The notes: generated by a model from the letters alone, not told the origin. A DNA stretch of 64,000 nt from Sunxiuqinia sp963677175 (GCA_963677175.2 CAXXES010000001.1:124001-188000); one strand, 5' to 3'. Counted from the stretch's first letter, positions 1 to 9,744 are shown. Numbers and translations: made by a program.

Positions 1-929
1 AGCATTTGGGCGATGGCCACCTGGTTTGATGATTCAAAAGTTGGGTAAGACAAGCCCCGCAGCGCAATGTTGTCGACCAACACGCCGGAGCCGGTTTCGA
101 GCGACAGGCCGGCAATGTTCAGACTATCTTTCGCGGCAAAGTCGAAACGAATATCATCGGGCGTACGGTTAAACTGGAAATCAAGGGTCGCCAATTGATT
201 CTGTGGCAGCAAGTAGCCAGAGTAAATCATTTCGCGTCCCTGCATCACGGTCACCAGGCAACTGTCTTTGGCAGTGTAGTATAACTTCATCAATTCGTAA
301 TCGGGCCCGGGATTGAGCCGTTTGATTCGCCGGATTCGAAACCAGCCTTTCGCATTGACAGCAGCTAGCAAGGCATTTTTAAACAACAAACTTTCGTTAA
401 TGAAGTCTTTGTCCTGAAAGGTTTTAATCTCCCAGTTTTTCGAAGTTTCCAAGACCAACTGATGCTGAGTGTTGTAATAAAAATCTAAAGGCACAAACCC
501 CGGTCCTCTACCGGAGAACAGCGCCTGCAATTTCTCGCGCAAAGCCGAGGTAATGCGGTCATTCTCAATTTGCGAATCGCCAAAATAGACCACCCGAACC
601 GGCAATTTAGATTCTGACGCCTGTTTCAGCTGATGGGCCAGCCCTTGAAAGCGCAGGGAATCATCTTCGGCAAAAATCAAGGGAACAGGATGAAAAAGCG
701 CTGCTTCCGGCTGCTGCATAACCGACACTTCTAAAAGATCAGGTTTTGGTTCGGAAGCGGTCAAAGTATCGGCTGCCGGCTCTGGAATTTCCTGCACCTC
801 AACAGGCAAAGATTCCTGAATAACAAGCGCCGAAACAGGCGTACCTTCTTCCGCCTTCCATAAAAAAAGGAGAACCGAGAAAACAGTAAGCAGGATTAAA
901 AAGTATAAGAATTCCCGAACAGGTGTCAT
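1..929 (-). CDS. SGNH/GDSL-type hydrolase, membrane-anchored, C-terminus cut by window edge
   Basis: My own translation from the ATG at 929 gives 309 residues before the window edge, so the C-terminal part is missing. Residues about 6-23 form a single hydrophobic membrane anchor, followed by a Pro/Glu/Ala-rich linker to about residue 75. Block I of the SGNH fold is visible as VVYFGDSQ with the presumed nucleophile Ser in GDSQ (residues 117-120), preceded by a predicted beta strand. The later His-containing block lies outside the window. The family includes periplasmic esterases acting on acylated glycans; the substrate here cannot be told. It is the last gene seen of a minus-strand run, 69 bases after the lytic transglycosylase, which fits an envelope role. 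SGNH assignment is fairly sure, the activity is not. Confidence 0.72.
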   Translation of the reverse strand, partial: MTPVREFLYFLILLTVFSVLLFLWKAEEGTPVSALVIQESLPVEVQEIPEPAADTLTASEPKPDLLEVSVMQQPEAALFHPVPLIFAEDDSLRFQGLAHQLKQASESKLPVRVVYFGDSQIENDRITSALREKLQALFSGRGPGFVPLDFYYNTQHQLVLETSKNWEIKTFQDKDFINESLLFKNALLAAVNAKGWFRIRRIKRLNPGPDYELMKLYYTAKDSCLVTVMQGREMIYSGYLLPQNQLATLDFQFNRTPDDIRFDFAAKDSLNIAGLSLETGSGVLVDNIALRGLSYPTFESSNQVAIAQM

Positions 930-998
930 GATCCGATTTTAGCTGTCGAATAAAAGTAAAGTTAAAATCGGGTATCTGCAAACGCTTGAAAAACTTCC

Positions 999-2615
999 TT
1001 ATCCCCGGGGTTGAATTTTCAATTTCTGCCCCACCTGAAGTTTATTGGCATTGCTAATGTTGTTCCACTTCAGAATGTCGTTATTCGACACTCCCGGAAA
1101 TTTTCGGGCAATCGACCACAGGTTGTCCCCCCTGCGCACCGTGTACAAAACGTACTCGCCGCTGGCGGTAGTCTGCACCTGAGCAATTGCGTTGGTCACC
1201 GGGGTTTTCTTTTTAAAAGCTTGCTTTTCGGCAAAAATCATCCTGTTCATGTCAGCGTAAAAATCAGCTTGTCCTTGTGGTACGTAAACTGCCAGTTTCT
1301 GCCCCACCCGAATCAGGTTGTTGTGAATGTTGTTCCAATAGCGCAGGTCGGAAGTTCGCACCCGAAACCACTCAGAAATATAGCCCACGTTATCGCCCGA
1401 TTTGACCGTGTAGTACAACTTATCTTTTCCTTGAATATCAGTTGGATAAGCCGTTGAACGGCTTTTAGGGTTGATGATTTCGTTGTTCGGAAAATATTTG
1501 TCCCGATTCAAAGCGTAAACAGCTTCTTCATTGTCAATGAAACTGGCTACAGTTTGAATCGGAATTTTCAACACGTAAGGTCTATCTTCTTTTGCCGGAA
1601 TAATGTCCATCCTGTATTGCGGATTCAAAGCCCGAAGCGCTTCAACCGATGTACCGATCACATCGGCTACCTGATCAAAATGCAGGAAACTGTTAATCAT
1701 GATCGTATCGGTTACAATCGGAAAATCAGGATAACGGGGACTCAGGTTGTGCTGATGATAGTTGGTCATCACGTAAGCCGCAGCGATAAAAGCCGGCACA
1801 TAACCGCGGGTTTCGCGCGGCAAGCGGTAGTAGATTGCCCAATAATCGCGTTCGCCGCCCGAACGGCGGATCGCCTTGTTGACATTTCCAGGGCCGCAGT
1901 TGTAGGCCGCAATCACCAAATGCCAGTTTTTATAAATCTTGTACAGGTCTTTCAGATAAAGCACAGCAGCCTCCGTTGCCTTCACCGGATCACGACGTTC
2001 ATCCACGTATGTACCAATCTCGAGATTATACATTTTGCCTGTTCCATACATAAACTGCCACAAGCCAACCGCATTGGCCCGTGAGCGGGCTACCGGATTC
2101 AAGGCTGATTCGATGATGGCCATGTACTTCAGTTCCATGGGCAAATCGTACTTATCCAGCATTTCTTCAAAAATCGGAAAGTAAAAATTCGCCAATCCAA
2201 GCATCATTTCCACCTGATCGCGTCGGCGCTGCGTGTACAATTCAATAAAGTTCCGCACGGTTTGATTATACGACAAATCCACGAAAGACTCAATTCCCTG
2301 AAGCCGCTGTATATACACTGAGTCTGGAATTGAAACAAGGCTGGCACTATCAAAAAGTTGTTCGCCTACTGGCATTTCAAACGCATTTTGCACATACCAT
2401 GAATTCAGCAAACTATCAATTTTGGCCGCAAAAATGTCATTCAGGTTTTCGTCGGGTATTTTATATTTCTTGAGGTATCCATCCACACTATCTAAAGCAA
2501 TCACTTCAATGCTGCGAACTCGCTTAATATCTTCTTTGTCAAAACGATCAGCAAATGCGTTTTGAACAACACTACTCACAAAAAAAACAATGATTAATCC
2601 AATTAAATTCTTCAT
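999..2615 (-). CDS. MltD-like membrane-bound lytic transglycosylase with LysM repeats
   Basis: 538-residue exported murein hydrolase. Residues 1-22 are a signal peptide ending NAFA. The SLT (GH23 goose-lysozyme-like) domain covers about 140-260: catalytic Glu169 sits in IIESALNP, followed by GLWQFM (184-189) and AAYNCGPGNV (236-245), the standard signature motifs. A degenerate LysM-like segment (about 305-352) precedes two clear LysM peptidoglycan-binding domains (about 401-445 and 490-534). Such enzymes cleave glycan strands with formation of 1,6-anhydro-muramic acid. It lies 10 bases after the DUF5683 gene on the same strand and downstream of parAB, an arrangement common in Bacteroidota. 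Confidence 0.93.
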   Translation of the reverse strand: MKNLIGLIIVFFVSSVVQNAFADRFDKEDIKRVRSIEVIALDSVDGYLKKYKIPDENLNDIFAAKIDSLLNSWYVQNAFEMPVGEQLFDSASLVSIPDSVYIQRLQGIESFVDLSYNQTVRNFIELYTQRRRDQVEMMLGLANFYFPIFEEMLDKYDLPMELKYMAIIESALNPVARSRANAVGLWQFMYGTGKMYNLEIGTYVDERRDPVKATEAAVLYLKDLYKIYKNWHLVIAAYNCGPGNVNKAIRRSGGERDYWAIYYRLPRETRGYVPAFIAAAYVMTNYHQHNLSPRYPDFPIVTDTIMINSFLHFDQVADVIGTSVEALRALNPQYRMDIIPAKEDRPYVLKIPIQTVASFIDNEEAVYALNRDKYFPNNEIINPKSRSTAYPTDIQGKDKLYYTVKSGDNVGYISEWFRVRTSDLRYWNNIHNNLIRVGQKLAVYVPQGQADFYADMNRMIFAEKQAFKKKTPVTNAIAQVQTTASGEYVLYTVRRGDNLWSIARKFPGVSNNDILKWNNISNANKLQVGQKLKIQPRG

Positions 2616-2625
2616 ATCCTCCCCT

Positions 2626-3237
2626 TTAAAATCTTATCCTACAATGAATTCCTATTAATTTTTGATCCATGCAATAAACCGGTCCCGGCATCCATCTCAT
2701 AGTTAAATCATCGCCAATATCAAAATTAAAAAAATGCGCGTCAACGCTGGCATCAATGATATTGAGTGCATAAAACGCTGCGGTTGAGATGATAACCAAA
2801 TCCCGATTCCTTCTTGAATTATCTTTCGCCCGTTGAAGAGCGGTTGTAAACTGCTGCAACTGTCCGTCCCACCTACCTTCGAAGTTCAAATCTTCAAACG
2901 AATTGGTGTTCGGGTCATCATCAACAATATCCGCATAAGCCTGCCGGTAAAGCACGTACTGGTCATTGTTCCAGTCGATAAAGTAAGCGAATGCCCCGAA
3001 ACCTATATAAATCAACGGAACTTTCCAATATTTCTTGTTATAAACTTGTCCCATCCCCGGCAAAACAGCCGAATAAATCGTTGCTTTCCGTGGCGAATGC
3101 TCCGGCTTTTCGAGCGCAACCTCCACACTGTCGGCAGCTGTTATTCGCTGGGCAGATGCAACAAATCCTGTCAAGAAAAACAGGAACACAAACAAGACTT
3201 TTATGGTCAAAGACCAATTTAGTTTTCTTTTAATCAC
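2626..3237 (-). CDS. DUF5683 domain protein, exported or membrane-associated
   Basis: 203 residues with a signal-like hydrophobic N-terminus (residues about 10-29, ending VASAQ). The middle carries the DUF5683 signature: a Pro-Gly-rich segment (KATIYSAVLPGMGQVYNKKYW) leading into a short membrane helix, an acidic region, and a second helix (DLVIISTAAFYALNIIDASVDAH). Function of the family is unknown. The start is GTG at 3237: an in-frame TAA lies 18 bases upstream and no internal Met is suitable. It sits between parB and the lytic transglycosylase, a placement that recurs in this phylum and suggests an envelope or division-linked job, but that is inference. Confidence 0.85.
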   Translation of the reverse strand: MIKRKLNWSLTIKVLFVFLFFLTGFVASAQRITAADSVEVALEKPEHSPRKATIYSAVLPGMGQVYNKKYWKVPLIYIGFGAFAYFIDWNNDQYVLYRQAYADIVDDDPNTNSFEDLNFEGRWDGQLQQFTTALQRAKDNSRRNRDLVIISTAAFYALNIIDASVDAHFFNFDIGDDLTMRWMPGPVYCMDQKLIGIHCRIRF

Positions 3238-3324
3238 TCGAACACCAGGGTATTAAAGACTTGAAATACGATAATAAAGCTTAGGGCACTTCTGCTACCG
3301 TGTAATGTTTTTTTTGAAATCGAA

Positions 3325-4197
3325 CTAGCCATTCAGTTTATCCAGAATGCCAATAATTCGTTCCAGGTCTTTTGACGAACCAAACGGAATAACGATTTTT
3401 CCCTTTCCCTTATTGTTGAGTGAAAAATCGACCTTCGTTTTAAAAAACCGGCTCAAATGCTCCTGTAATTCTCCATATACCTCCGGATACTTTTGTTTTG
3501 GAGCCGATGGCATCATTTTCCTATCTGACACATTGAGCTGTCTGACAAGATCTTCCACCTTACGAACCGAAAATTCATGCTTCAAAATTTCTTCATAAAT
3601 CGCCAACTGACCCTCTGGGTCTTGAACATTAACCAGCGCCCGAGCGTGTCCCATCGAAATGGTTTTATCCACAATTCCTTTTTGGATCAGAGCGGGTAGT
3701 CTCAGCAAACGCAAGTAGTTCGATACAGTTGACCGTTTTTTACCAACGCGGTCGCTCAGGTTTTCCTGGGTCAGTTTACACTCATCAATCAAACGCTGAT
3801 AAGAAAGTGCAATTTCAATAGCATCCAAATCCTCGCGCTGAATATTTTCAATCAAGGCCATTTCCAGCATGCCTTCATCGTCGGCTTTGCGAACGTAGGC
3901 CATAATGGTTGTCAAACCTGCAATTTTCGATGCCCTGAAGCGGCGTTCACCGGCAATGATCTGAAATTTACGGTCAGCAACCTGTCGAAGGGTAATCGGT
4001 TGAATAATGCCAATTTCCTTGATCGAAGCAGCCAAGTCATTTAGCGCTTCTTCATCAAATTTTGTTCGGGGTTGAAACGGATTGGCTTCAATTTCGTCAA
4101 GCGCAATCTCGCTAATCGATGAATCCGGTCCGCGATCCCGCCCCGCATCATCAATCAGGGCGCCAAGCCCTCTACCCAATGCATTCCTTTTTGCCAT
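3325..4197 (-). CDS. parB: ParB/Spo0J chromosome-partitioning protein
   Basis: 290 residues. The N-terminal ParB domain (about 24-115) contains IEANPFQPR and the nucleotide-binding box GERRFRAS typical of chromosomal ParB CTPases, then the HTH region (LTQENLSDRVGKKRSTVSNYLRLL, about 140-165) that reads parS, and a C-terminal dimerisation domain. It is 15 bases downstream of parA on the same strand, the standard parAB operon order. No 16-bp parS palindrome was found by eye in the window. ParB loads SMC and marks the origin region, so this segment may lie on the origin-proximal arm, although parAB position varies in Bacteroidota. Confidence 0.96.
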   Translation of the reverse strand: MAKRNALGRGLGALIDDAGRDRGPDSSISEIALDEIEANPFQPRTKFDEEALNDLAASIKEIGIIQPITLRQVADRKFQIIAGERRFRASKIAGLTTIMAYVRKADDEGMLEMALIENIQREDLDAIEIALSYQRLIDECKLTQENLSDRVGKKRSTVSNYLRLLRLPALIQKGIVDKTISMGHARALVNVQDPEGQLAIYEEILKHEFSVRKVEDLVRQLNVSDRKMMPSAPKQKYPEVYGELQEHLSRFFKTKVDFSLNNKGKGKIVIPFGSSKDLERIIGILDKLNG

Positions 4198-4212
4198 TAT
4201 TACGCGAATTAT

Positions 4213-5013
4213 TTATTCGATTACTTTTTCAGAATTTTTAATTTTTGTCAAATCATTCTTTTGCAAAATCTCACGAGCCAGATCCATGTAATTTTCCGAA
4301 CCACGCGAGTTGGCATCGTACAAAATAACTGGCTTCCCATAACTTGGGGCTTCACTAAGCTTGATGTTTCGTGAAATCGTTGCCTCAAAAACCATATCGC
4401 CAAAGTGGGTTCGTACTTCTTCGAGCACCTGATTTGAAAGGTTCAACCTTGAATCGTACATGGTTAGTAAAAAACCTTCAATCTCCAAGTCAGGATTCAA
4501 ACGGGTTTGAATGATTTTAATTGTATTCAGCAATTTTCCCAATCCTTCCAGTGCAAAATATTCACATTGAACCGGAATGATAATGGAATCGGCTGCAGTA
4601 AGCGAGTTAACCGTGATCAACCCCAGTGAGGGCGAACAGTCTATCAAAATGAAATCATAATCGTCACGGATTTTCTCGATGACCACTTTCATCACCTTCT
4701 CACGATTGGGCAAATTAAGCATTTCTATTTCGGCACCAACCAAATCAATGTGCGAGGGAATCAGATCTAAGCCTTCAATTTCGGAGTTCAAAACAATCTT
4801 GCGTGGATCAATATCGTCTACAATACATTCATAAATGCTGGTTTTTACATTCCTCACATCAAATCCAATTCCTGAAGTAGCATTTGCCTGAGGGTCAGCG
4901 TCAATAATCAACACTTTATATTCCAGAACTGCCAGACTGGCCGCCAAATTAATCGCTGATGTTGTTTTCCCTACGCCTCCTTTTTGATTGGCTAGTGCAA
5001 TAACTTTTCCCAT
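4213..5013 (-). CDS. parA: ParA/Soj-family partitioning ATPase
   Basis: 266 residues, usual length for chromosomal ParA. The deviant Walker A motif KGGVGKTT is at residues about 10-17, followed by Walker A' (IDADPQANAT, about 38-47) and Walker B (FILIDCSPSLGL, about 121-132). It moves ParB-parS complexes over the nucleoid. It shares an operon with parB 15 bases downstream. It differs from MinD in lacking a C-terminal amphipathic helix and from plasmid ParA in lacking an N-terminal HTH extension. Confidence 0.96.
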   Translation of the reverse strand: MGKVIALANQKGGVGKTTSAINLAASLAVLEYKVLIIDADPQANATSGIGFDVRNVKTSIYECIVDDIDPRKIVLNSEIEGLDLIPSHIDLVGAEIEMLNLPNREKVMKVVIEKIRDDYDFILIDCSPSLGLITVNSLTAADSIIIPVQCEYFALEGLGKLLNTIKIIQTRLNPDLEIEGFLLTMYDSRLNLSNQVLEEVRTHFGDMVFEATISRNIKLSEAPSYGKPVILYDANSRGSENYMDLAREILQKNDLTKIKNSEKVIE

Positions 5014-5128
5014 AGTTTCTCCTGATTTTCGCTGAGTTCCAAAGTTAATATTTTATGGATAAAATGACCGAGGAATTACAAATTTATCTTGTGATCTGGC
5101 TTAATACTCTGATTCCAACAGCCTTAAT

Positions 5129-6142
5129 TTACCATGATATTTCAATCTTACAGGCTTCCAACTTAAGTCGCTCACGTTCAATAGGCACAACACCTGATTT
5201 TTCACAAACCAAGCCCCCTGCCAGGTTCGAGAGCTGTGCCATCATGCGGGTTGGCATGTTGGCAGCCAAACAAAGGCTGGCTACCGCAATCACGGTATCG
5301 CCGGCTCCCGAAACATCGGCGATATCACGAATTTCTGCCGGAAAGTGATTCTGAGTGGTTCCGTTGCTGATAATTACTCCCAGCTCAGACAGGGTAATAA
5401 AAATCACGCCCAACTCTTTTTTTTGCTTAAACTTGTCGGCTGCTTCCAAAATAGATTGAAAATCGGTTTTACCGATCGACAAACCGAGTCCTTCCTTAAA
5501 CTCGTTAAAGTTAGGTTTGAAAAGATCAACACGGCTGTAATTGTTGAAGTTTCGTTTCTTCGGATCAACCGCGATCAAAATACCCTTTGAGTGAGCCAAC
5601 TGGCATATTTTATCAATCAGCGTTTTGGTGATGATTCCTTTATCGTAGTCAACAAACAAAATGAGATCGAACTTTTGCTGCTCAACCAGCGACTCAATAC
5701 GATCAAAAACAAGCTGTACTTCGTGGTCCGAAATTAATTCGGTGGTCTCCTCATCCACCCGAAGAACGTGCTGTCTTCCGCTCATAATACGCGTTTTCAC
5801 TGTGGTTTGCCTGCGATTGGAGCGTAAAATTCCGATATCGGTCATGCCACTTTTTTGAAGTAGTTGCATGAAAATATCACCTTTGGGATCGTTCCCAACC
5901 ATGGAAACTACGACGGGAGTTGCTCCTAACGATTGAAGGTTAAGCGACACATTGGCAGCTCCGCCAATCCGGTTTTCCTGACGGCCAACCGTAACAATCG
6001 GAATTGGCGCCTCCGATGAAATTCGATCAACAGTTCCCCACAGATAAGTATCAACCATCGCATCGCCAACCACCAGTGCCCTGATGTTGGAAAATTTATT
6101 AAAAACCTCTTCAACCTTAAGTTTCTCCACACTGATACGCAT
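5129..6142 (-). CDS. PfkB-family kinase, RfaE1/HldE-like heptose-7-phosphate kinase domain
   Basis: 337 residues of the ribokinase/PfkB fold. The N-terminal part has ALVVGDAMVDTYLWGTVDRIS and a glycine pair (RIGGAANVSLNL, about 55-66), the substrate-binding signature shared with HldE N-domains. Near the C-terminus DVSGAGDTVIA (about 278-288) is the PfkB anion hole and catalytic Asp. The cytidylyltransferase domain found in fused HldE is absent, so this is the stand-alone kinase form. The expected role is phosphorylation of a heptose-7-phosphate in ADP-heptose (LPS core) synthesis; another sugar kinase cannot be excluded. It lies between priA and parA on the same strand. Confidence 0.85.
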   Translation of the reverse strand: MRISVEKLKVEEVFNKFSNIRALVVGDAMVDTYLWGTVDRISSEAPIPIVTVGRQENRIGGAANVSLNLQSLGATPVVVSMVGNDPKGDIFMQLLQKSGMTDIGILRSNRRQTTVKTRIMSGRQHVLRVDEETTELISDHEVQLVFDRIESLVEQQKFDLILFVDYDKGIITKTLIDKICQLAHSKGILIAVDPKKRNFNNYSRVDLFKPNFNEFKEGLGLSIGKTDFQSILEAADKFKQKKELGVIFITLSELGVIISNGTTQNHFPAEIRDIADVSGAGDTVIAVASLCLAANMPTRMMAQLSNLAGGLVCEKSGVVPIERERLKLEACKIEISW

Positions 6143-6202
6143 TTTAACGCTTACAAAAGTAGTAAAGGAATTTGGAACTTGAAATTTTGAATTCTCAGAA
6201 GA

Positions 6203-8674
6203 TTACATCGGATCAACATCAGCATAAATAATCAGACCTGTATTGTTTGGGAGTGATTTAACCTGATCAATCGCATCCATCAACATTTTTTTACTTTGAT
6301 CCAAGACTTTGTTCTTATCCAGTTTCAACCAAATTTCTTTCTGATACCAATTCTGAATCCGCCCGACCACCGGATATTCCGGGCCAAGCACCTGATTTCG
6401 AAACTGCTTACGCAATAAATCCGCCAATTGGTTAGCTCCCAAATCTAGCCGGTCACGGTTTTTGTGTTTCACCACAACCTTAATCAAGCGGAAATAAGGC
6501 GGATAACGAAATAGCTTGCGTTCTTGCATCTGCCGGTTAAATAACTGTATGAAGTTGTTGTCAACCACTTCCTGCAGCACTTCATGCGAAGCCTGCGATG
6601 TTTGAATCACCACTTTTCCACGCTTACCTTTTCGGCCCGCGCGGCCACTCACCTGAGCCATCAACTGAAAGGATCGCTCAAACGACCGGAAGTCCGGGTA
6701 GTTCAATAACTGATCAGCATTCAGAATTCCCACCACCCGCACATGATCAAAATCCAATCCTTTGGTGACCATTTGCGTTCCAACTAAAATATCAATCTGC
6801 CGGTTTTCGAATTTGTAGATGATTTGCTCGAACGACCGTTTCGCCCGTGTGGTATCTAAATCCATACGGGCAACACTCGCCTCTGGAAAAAGCATGCCCA
6901 ACTCCTCCTCTATTTGTTCGGTACCAAAACCTTTGGTTTGAATATCTTCAGAATGGCACTCGCCACAATTTGCCGGCAAAGAAGAAGTGTGCCCACAATA
7001 ATGACACACCAAGCCCGATCTGAATTTGTGATAGGTCAGGCTCACATCGCAGTTTTTGCATTTGGGAATCCAGCCGCAGTTTTTGCACTGCACATATGGA
7101 GCAAAGCCACGACGGTTTTGAAATAAAATAACTTGCTCCTTATTTTCAAGTGCCCGTTTCACTTCTTCATACAAATTAGGCGTGAGCAACGATTTCATTT
7201 GTCTCTGGCGAGTCGCTTTTCTAATGTCGGCCACCACAATCTCCGGCATCTCAATACCCTGGAAACGCTCGTTCAATTCAACCAAAGCATATTTATTCAG
7301 CTTGGTGTTAAAGTAGCTCTCAAACGAAGGAGTGGCCGTTCCCAGCAAAACAGGGGCCTGATGAATTTGCCCCAACACAACCGCTAAATCGCGGGCGTTG
7401 TATCGCGGCGCCGGGTCAAACTGCTTGTAACTATTTTCATGCTCTTCGTCGACAATGATCAACCCCAACTTTTTAAAAGGCAGGAAAACAGCAGAACGGG
7501 CCCCAACCACGACTTGGTACGAATCCTTTTTGTCGTGCAAAATATTAAACCAAATTTCCACCCGTTCTGCATCATTGAACTTGGAGTGGTAAATTCCGGC
7601 ACGATCACCAAAAGCACGCTTCAAACGAGTGATCAGTTGAGAAGTCAATCCGATTTCGGGAACCAAATATAGCACTTGCTTCCCTTCTGTCAAAACCTCC
7701 TCGATCAACTTGATGTAAATTTCGGTTTTGCCGCTTGAAGTGACGCCATGCAATAAAACCGGTCGATTGGTCTGAAAGGCCTTTTTTAATTCCAGCAGGG
7801 TTTTTTCCTGAGCTTCACTCAGCTCATACAGGTATTGATCAGCCGAATGATTCATTGCCAGCCGTCTGATTTCAACCGATTTGCTTACCAGAATCTTCTT
7901 GTCAATCAAGGCTTTTAAAACAGCATCAGAAATACCTGCCTGTTCCAGCAACTCCTTTTTCGAAAGACTGGTTTTTGGTTCCTGATGAAAGATGGTTGCG
8001 CTTAAAAAGCACTCCAATAATTCGGATTGCTTGCGTGCCTTTTTGATCCCTTCCATCGCCTGCGCGATTTCTTCAGGTGAGGTAATGGCATTTGACAAAC
8101 AAATCATCGAAACAGTCTTAGGCTTGTAGCTCTCCTTTATCTTTTCTTCCATTAAAATGGCATTCTTCTCAAGCAGAATCTTTAGGGTAGCATACGATGA
8201 TTTCTTACCCAAAAACTGGTTAATCTCGCGGATATTGGCCTGCCCTTTCCCTTGAAGCATCATTAACAAAGCTGTTTCTTCGCCATTCAATTCCCCGGTA
8301 ATTTCAAAGTTTGGGTTGAAGCTTACGTTCGACTGGCTTTCCAGCTTCAACGCCGAAGGCAGCGCCGCCTTGTACACTTCGCCCAAAGAGCAACAATAGT
8401 AATTCGCCACCCATTCCCATGCAATAATTTGCGCCTGATTAACAATGGGTTCCTGATCCAGAATAGCATCAATTTCCTTCAACTCAAAATCCCCTTCGGG
8501 GGGGTGATTATGTAATCGAAAAACCAAGGCTGAAAAAAATTTACGGGCCCCAAACTGTACAACAACACGGATTCCAACCCTCATATTCGGCTCAAATCCG
8601 GGAGCTACAAGGTAGGTGAACTTGTCGTGCAGCGGCAAGGGTAATATGACATCGGCAAACATTTGAACAGGCAT
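6203..8674 (-). CDS. priA: Primosomal protein N', replication-restart helicase PriA
   Basis: Superfamily 2 3'-5' DNA helicase that reloads the replisome at stalled forks. N-terminal 3'BD domain (MFADVILPLPL...), Walker A LLHGVTSSGKTEIYIKL, DEEH box (IIVDEEHENSYKQFDP), and helicase motifs including GTQMVTKGLDF and QVSGRAGR. Eight cysteines in CxxC pairs (CKNCGWIPKCKNCD and CHYCG...CGEC) form the two zinc sites in the C-terminal half. I chose the ATG at 8674 because it starts directly at the domain; the frame extends upstream to a GTG at 8719 without adding conserved sequence. Length (about 823 residues) is normal for PriA. Confidence 0.96.
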   Translation of the reverse strand: MPVQMFADVILPLPLHDKFTYLVAPGFEPNMRVGIRVVVQFGARKFFSALVFRLHNHPPEGDFELKEIDAILDQEPIVNQAQIIAWEWVANYYCCSLGEVYKAALPSALKLESQSNVSFNPNFEITGELNGEETALLMMLQGKGQANIREINQFLGKKSSYATLKILLEKNAILMEEKIKESYKPKTVSMICLSNAITSPEEIAQAMEGIKKARKQSELLECFLSATIFHQEPKTSLSKKELLEQAGISDAVLKALIDKKILVSKSVEIRRLAMNHSADQYLYELSEAQEKTLLELKKAFQTNRPVLLHGVTSSGKTEIYIKLIEEVLTEGKQVLYLVPEIGLTSQLITRLKRAFGDRAGIYHSKFNDAERVEIWFNILHDKKDSYQVVVGARSAVFLPFKKLGLIIVDEEHENSYKQFDPAPRYNARDLAVVLGQIHQAPVLLGTATPSFESYFNTKLNKYALVELNERFQGIEMPEIVVADIRKATRQRQMKSLLTPNLYEEVKRALENKEQVILFQNRRGFAPYVQCKNCGWIPKCKNCDVSLTYHKFRSGLVCHYCGHTSSLPANCGECHSEDIQTKGFGTEQIEEELGMLFPEASVARMDLDTTRAKRSFEQIIYKFENRQIDILVGTQMVTKGLDFDHVRVVGILNADQLLNYPDFRSFERSFQLMAQVSGRAGRKGKRGKVVIQTSQASHEVLQEVVDNNFIQLFNRQMQERKLFRYPPYFRLIKVVVKHKNRDRLDLGANQLADLLRKQFRNQVLGPEYPVVGRIQNWYQKEIWLKLDKNKVLDQSKKMLMDAIDQVKSLPNNTGLIIYADVDPM

Positions 8675-8765
8675 AGTACAAACATCGGAATTTTTATTCG
8701 TTCTGAAGAATGACTCCACTTTTTTAACCAGAAAATAAGTTGAGTAATGAGAGTTACCGTAAACT

Positions 8766-8822
8766 TCTCTTTAAAGAGATCTAAAATCCCGCCCCGACGG
8801 GAAATACCCGGCTTAGTCCGGT
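8766..8822. repeat. Three consecutive palindromes downstream of the GntR gene
   Basis: A 14-bp perfect palindrome TCTCTTTAAAGAGA (8766-8779) is followed by a TCCCG/CGGGA hairpin (8787-8802) and a CCGG/CCGG hairpin with a 6-base loop. Read on the minus strand, the TCCCG hairpin is followed by TTTTA, so it could be a weak terminator for the GntR gene ending at 8866. No other role is visible. Confidence 0.4.
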
Positions 8823-8865
8823 GCATCACTAACAATCAACGTTTTGAATTATCGAGTATTGAAAA

Positions 8866-9597
8866 TTATTTCCTCTCACTTTCAACAGTAAACACAAAAC
8901 TGTCTCCCCTATAATACCCAAAGTTGAATTCTATAGGATTCTTGTCTTTATCATACACAAATCTTTTACGGAAAAGGACGGGCTCTTCTGGTGCAATGTT
9001 CAGTTTTCTGCAAATAGAAGGTGGAGCTTTAATCGCACTCAGTTCTTCGTATGATAATGCCGCTTTTACTTGATATTTGTTTTCCAGTGTTTCGTATAGC
9101 GGGTTGCTGAAATCATCATTACCTGTCATCCCGATTTCAGGATTAAAATAGGAGACAAAATAAACAAAAGGAAAACTTTCCTTTCCACGAAGTCTTTCTA
9201 AGCAGAAAATCTTTTTATCTGGGGTAATGTCAAAAAAAGAACAAACGTCACTGTCGGGTGTTTGCCAACTAACGTGGAGTTCAAAATTATAAACTTGTAT
9301 CCCCAATGCTTTCATCTCCTGCGAAAAGCTCAGCCAATTCTTTGCCCGCCCTGAAATTCCTTTCGTGGCTACTTTTGTCCCATAGCCCTTTTTACGAACA
9401 AGTAGCCCTTCGAAAACCAGTTTATTGACCGCTTGTCTTAATGTACTTCGCGAAATATTAAGCTGTTTCGATAAATCAGTTTCATTCGGAAGCAATTTCC
9501 CTTTTTGATATTCCTCTTTAGCAATTAATACTCTCAGTAGCTCTTCTGCCTGAGAATGAAGCGGGGTCGAACTATTATGGTTAAGTTTAAAATTCAT
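8866..9597 (-). CDS. GntR-family transcriptional regulator (HutC/UTRA type)
   Basis: 243 residues. The N-terminal winged-helix domain (about 10-75) carries the GntR signature: LPNETDLSKQLNISRSTLRQAVNKLVFEGLL followed by the wing KKGYGTKVA. The rest matches a UTRA effector domain (about 95-238), which in this subfamily binds sugars or sugar phosphates. It is divergent from the GH92 mannosidase and MFS permease genes 461 bases away, so it is the obvious candidate to sense a sugar released or imported by them. A dyad GGTAT-GAA-ATACC lies 35 bases before the GH92 start (see separate entry). Regulator type is secure; its target is inferred from position. Confidence 0.92.
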   Translation of the reverse strand: MNFKLNHNSSTPLHSQAEELLRVLIAKEEYQKGKLLPNETDLSKQLNISRSTLRQAVNKLVFEGLLVRKKGYGTKVATKGISGRAKNWLSFSQEMKALGIQVYNFELHVSWQTPDSDVCSFFDITPDKKIFCLERLRGKESFPFVYFVSYFNPEIGMTGNDDFSNPLYETLENKYQVKAALSYEELSAIKAPPSICRKLNIAPEEPVLFRKRFVYDKDKNPIEFNFGYYRGDSFVFTVESERK

Positions 9598-9744
9598 AAT
9601 GAGTATCTGTTTTAAAAAATGAATTCCGCTGTTTGCATGGAGTGCAAAAGTATAAACATTTAAAGGAATTCTTCAGTAATTTTCTATTTATGGGATATCC
9701 ACTCAAGTATGAATAAGTTATTGAAAAGAAGTTGAAAGTTTAGC

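Noticed and set aside
799..981. 60-codon minus-strand frame
   Set aside because: It overlaps the SGNH hydrolase start in another frame; the in-frame hydrolase translation is clearly the real one.
3325..5013. parS site near parAB
   Set aside because: I looked for TGTTTCACGTGAAACA-like sequence around the operon and found none.
8605..8835. 76-codon minus-strand frame overlapping the priA start
   Set aside because: Out-of-frame shadow of priA; no conserved content.
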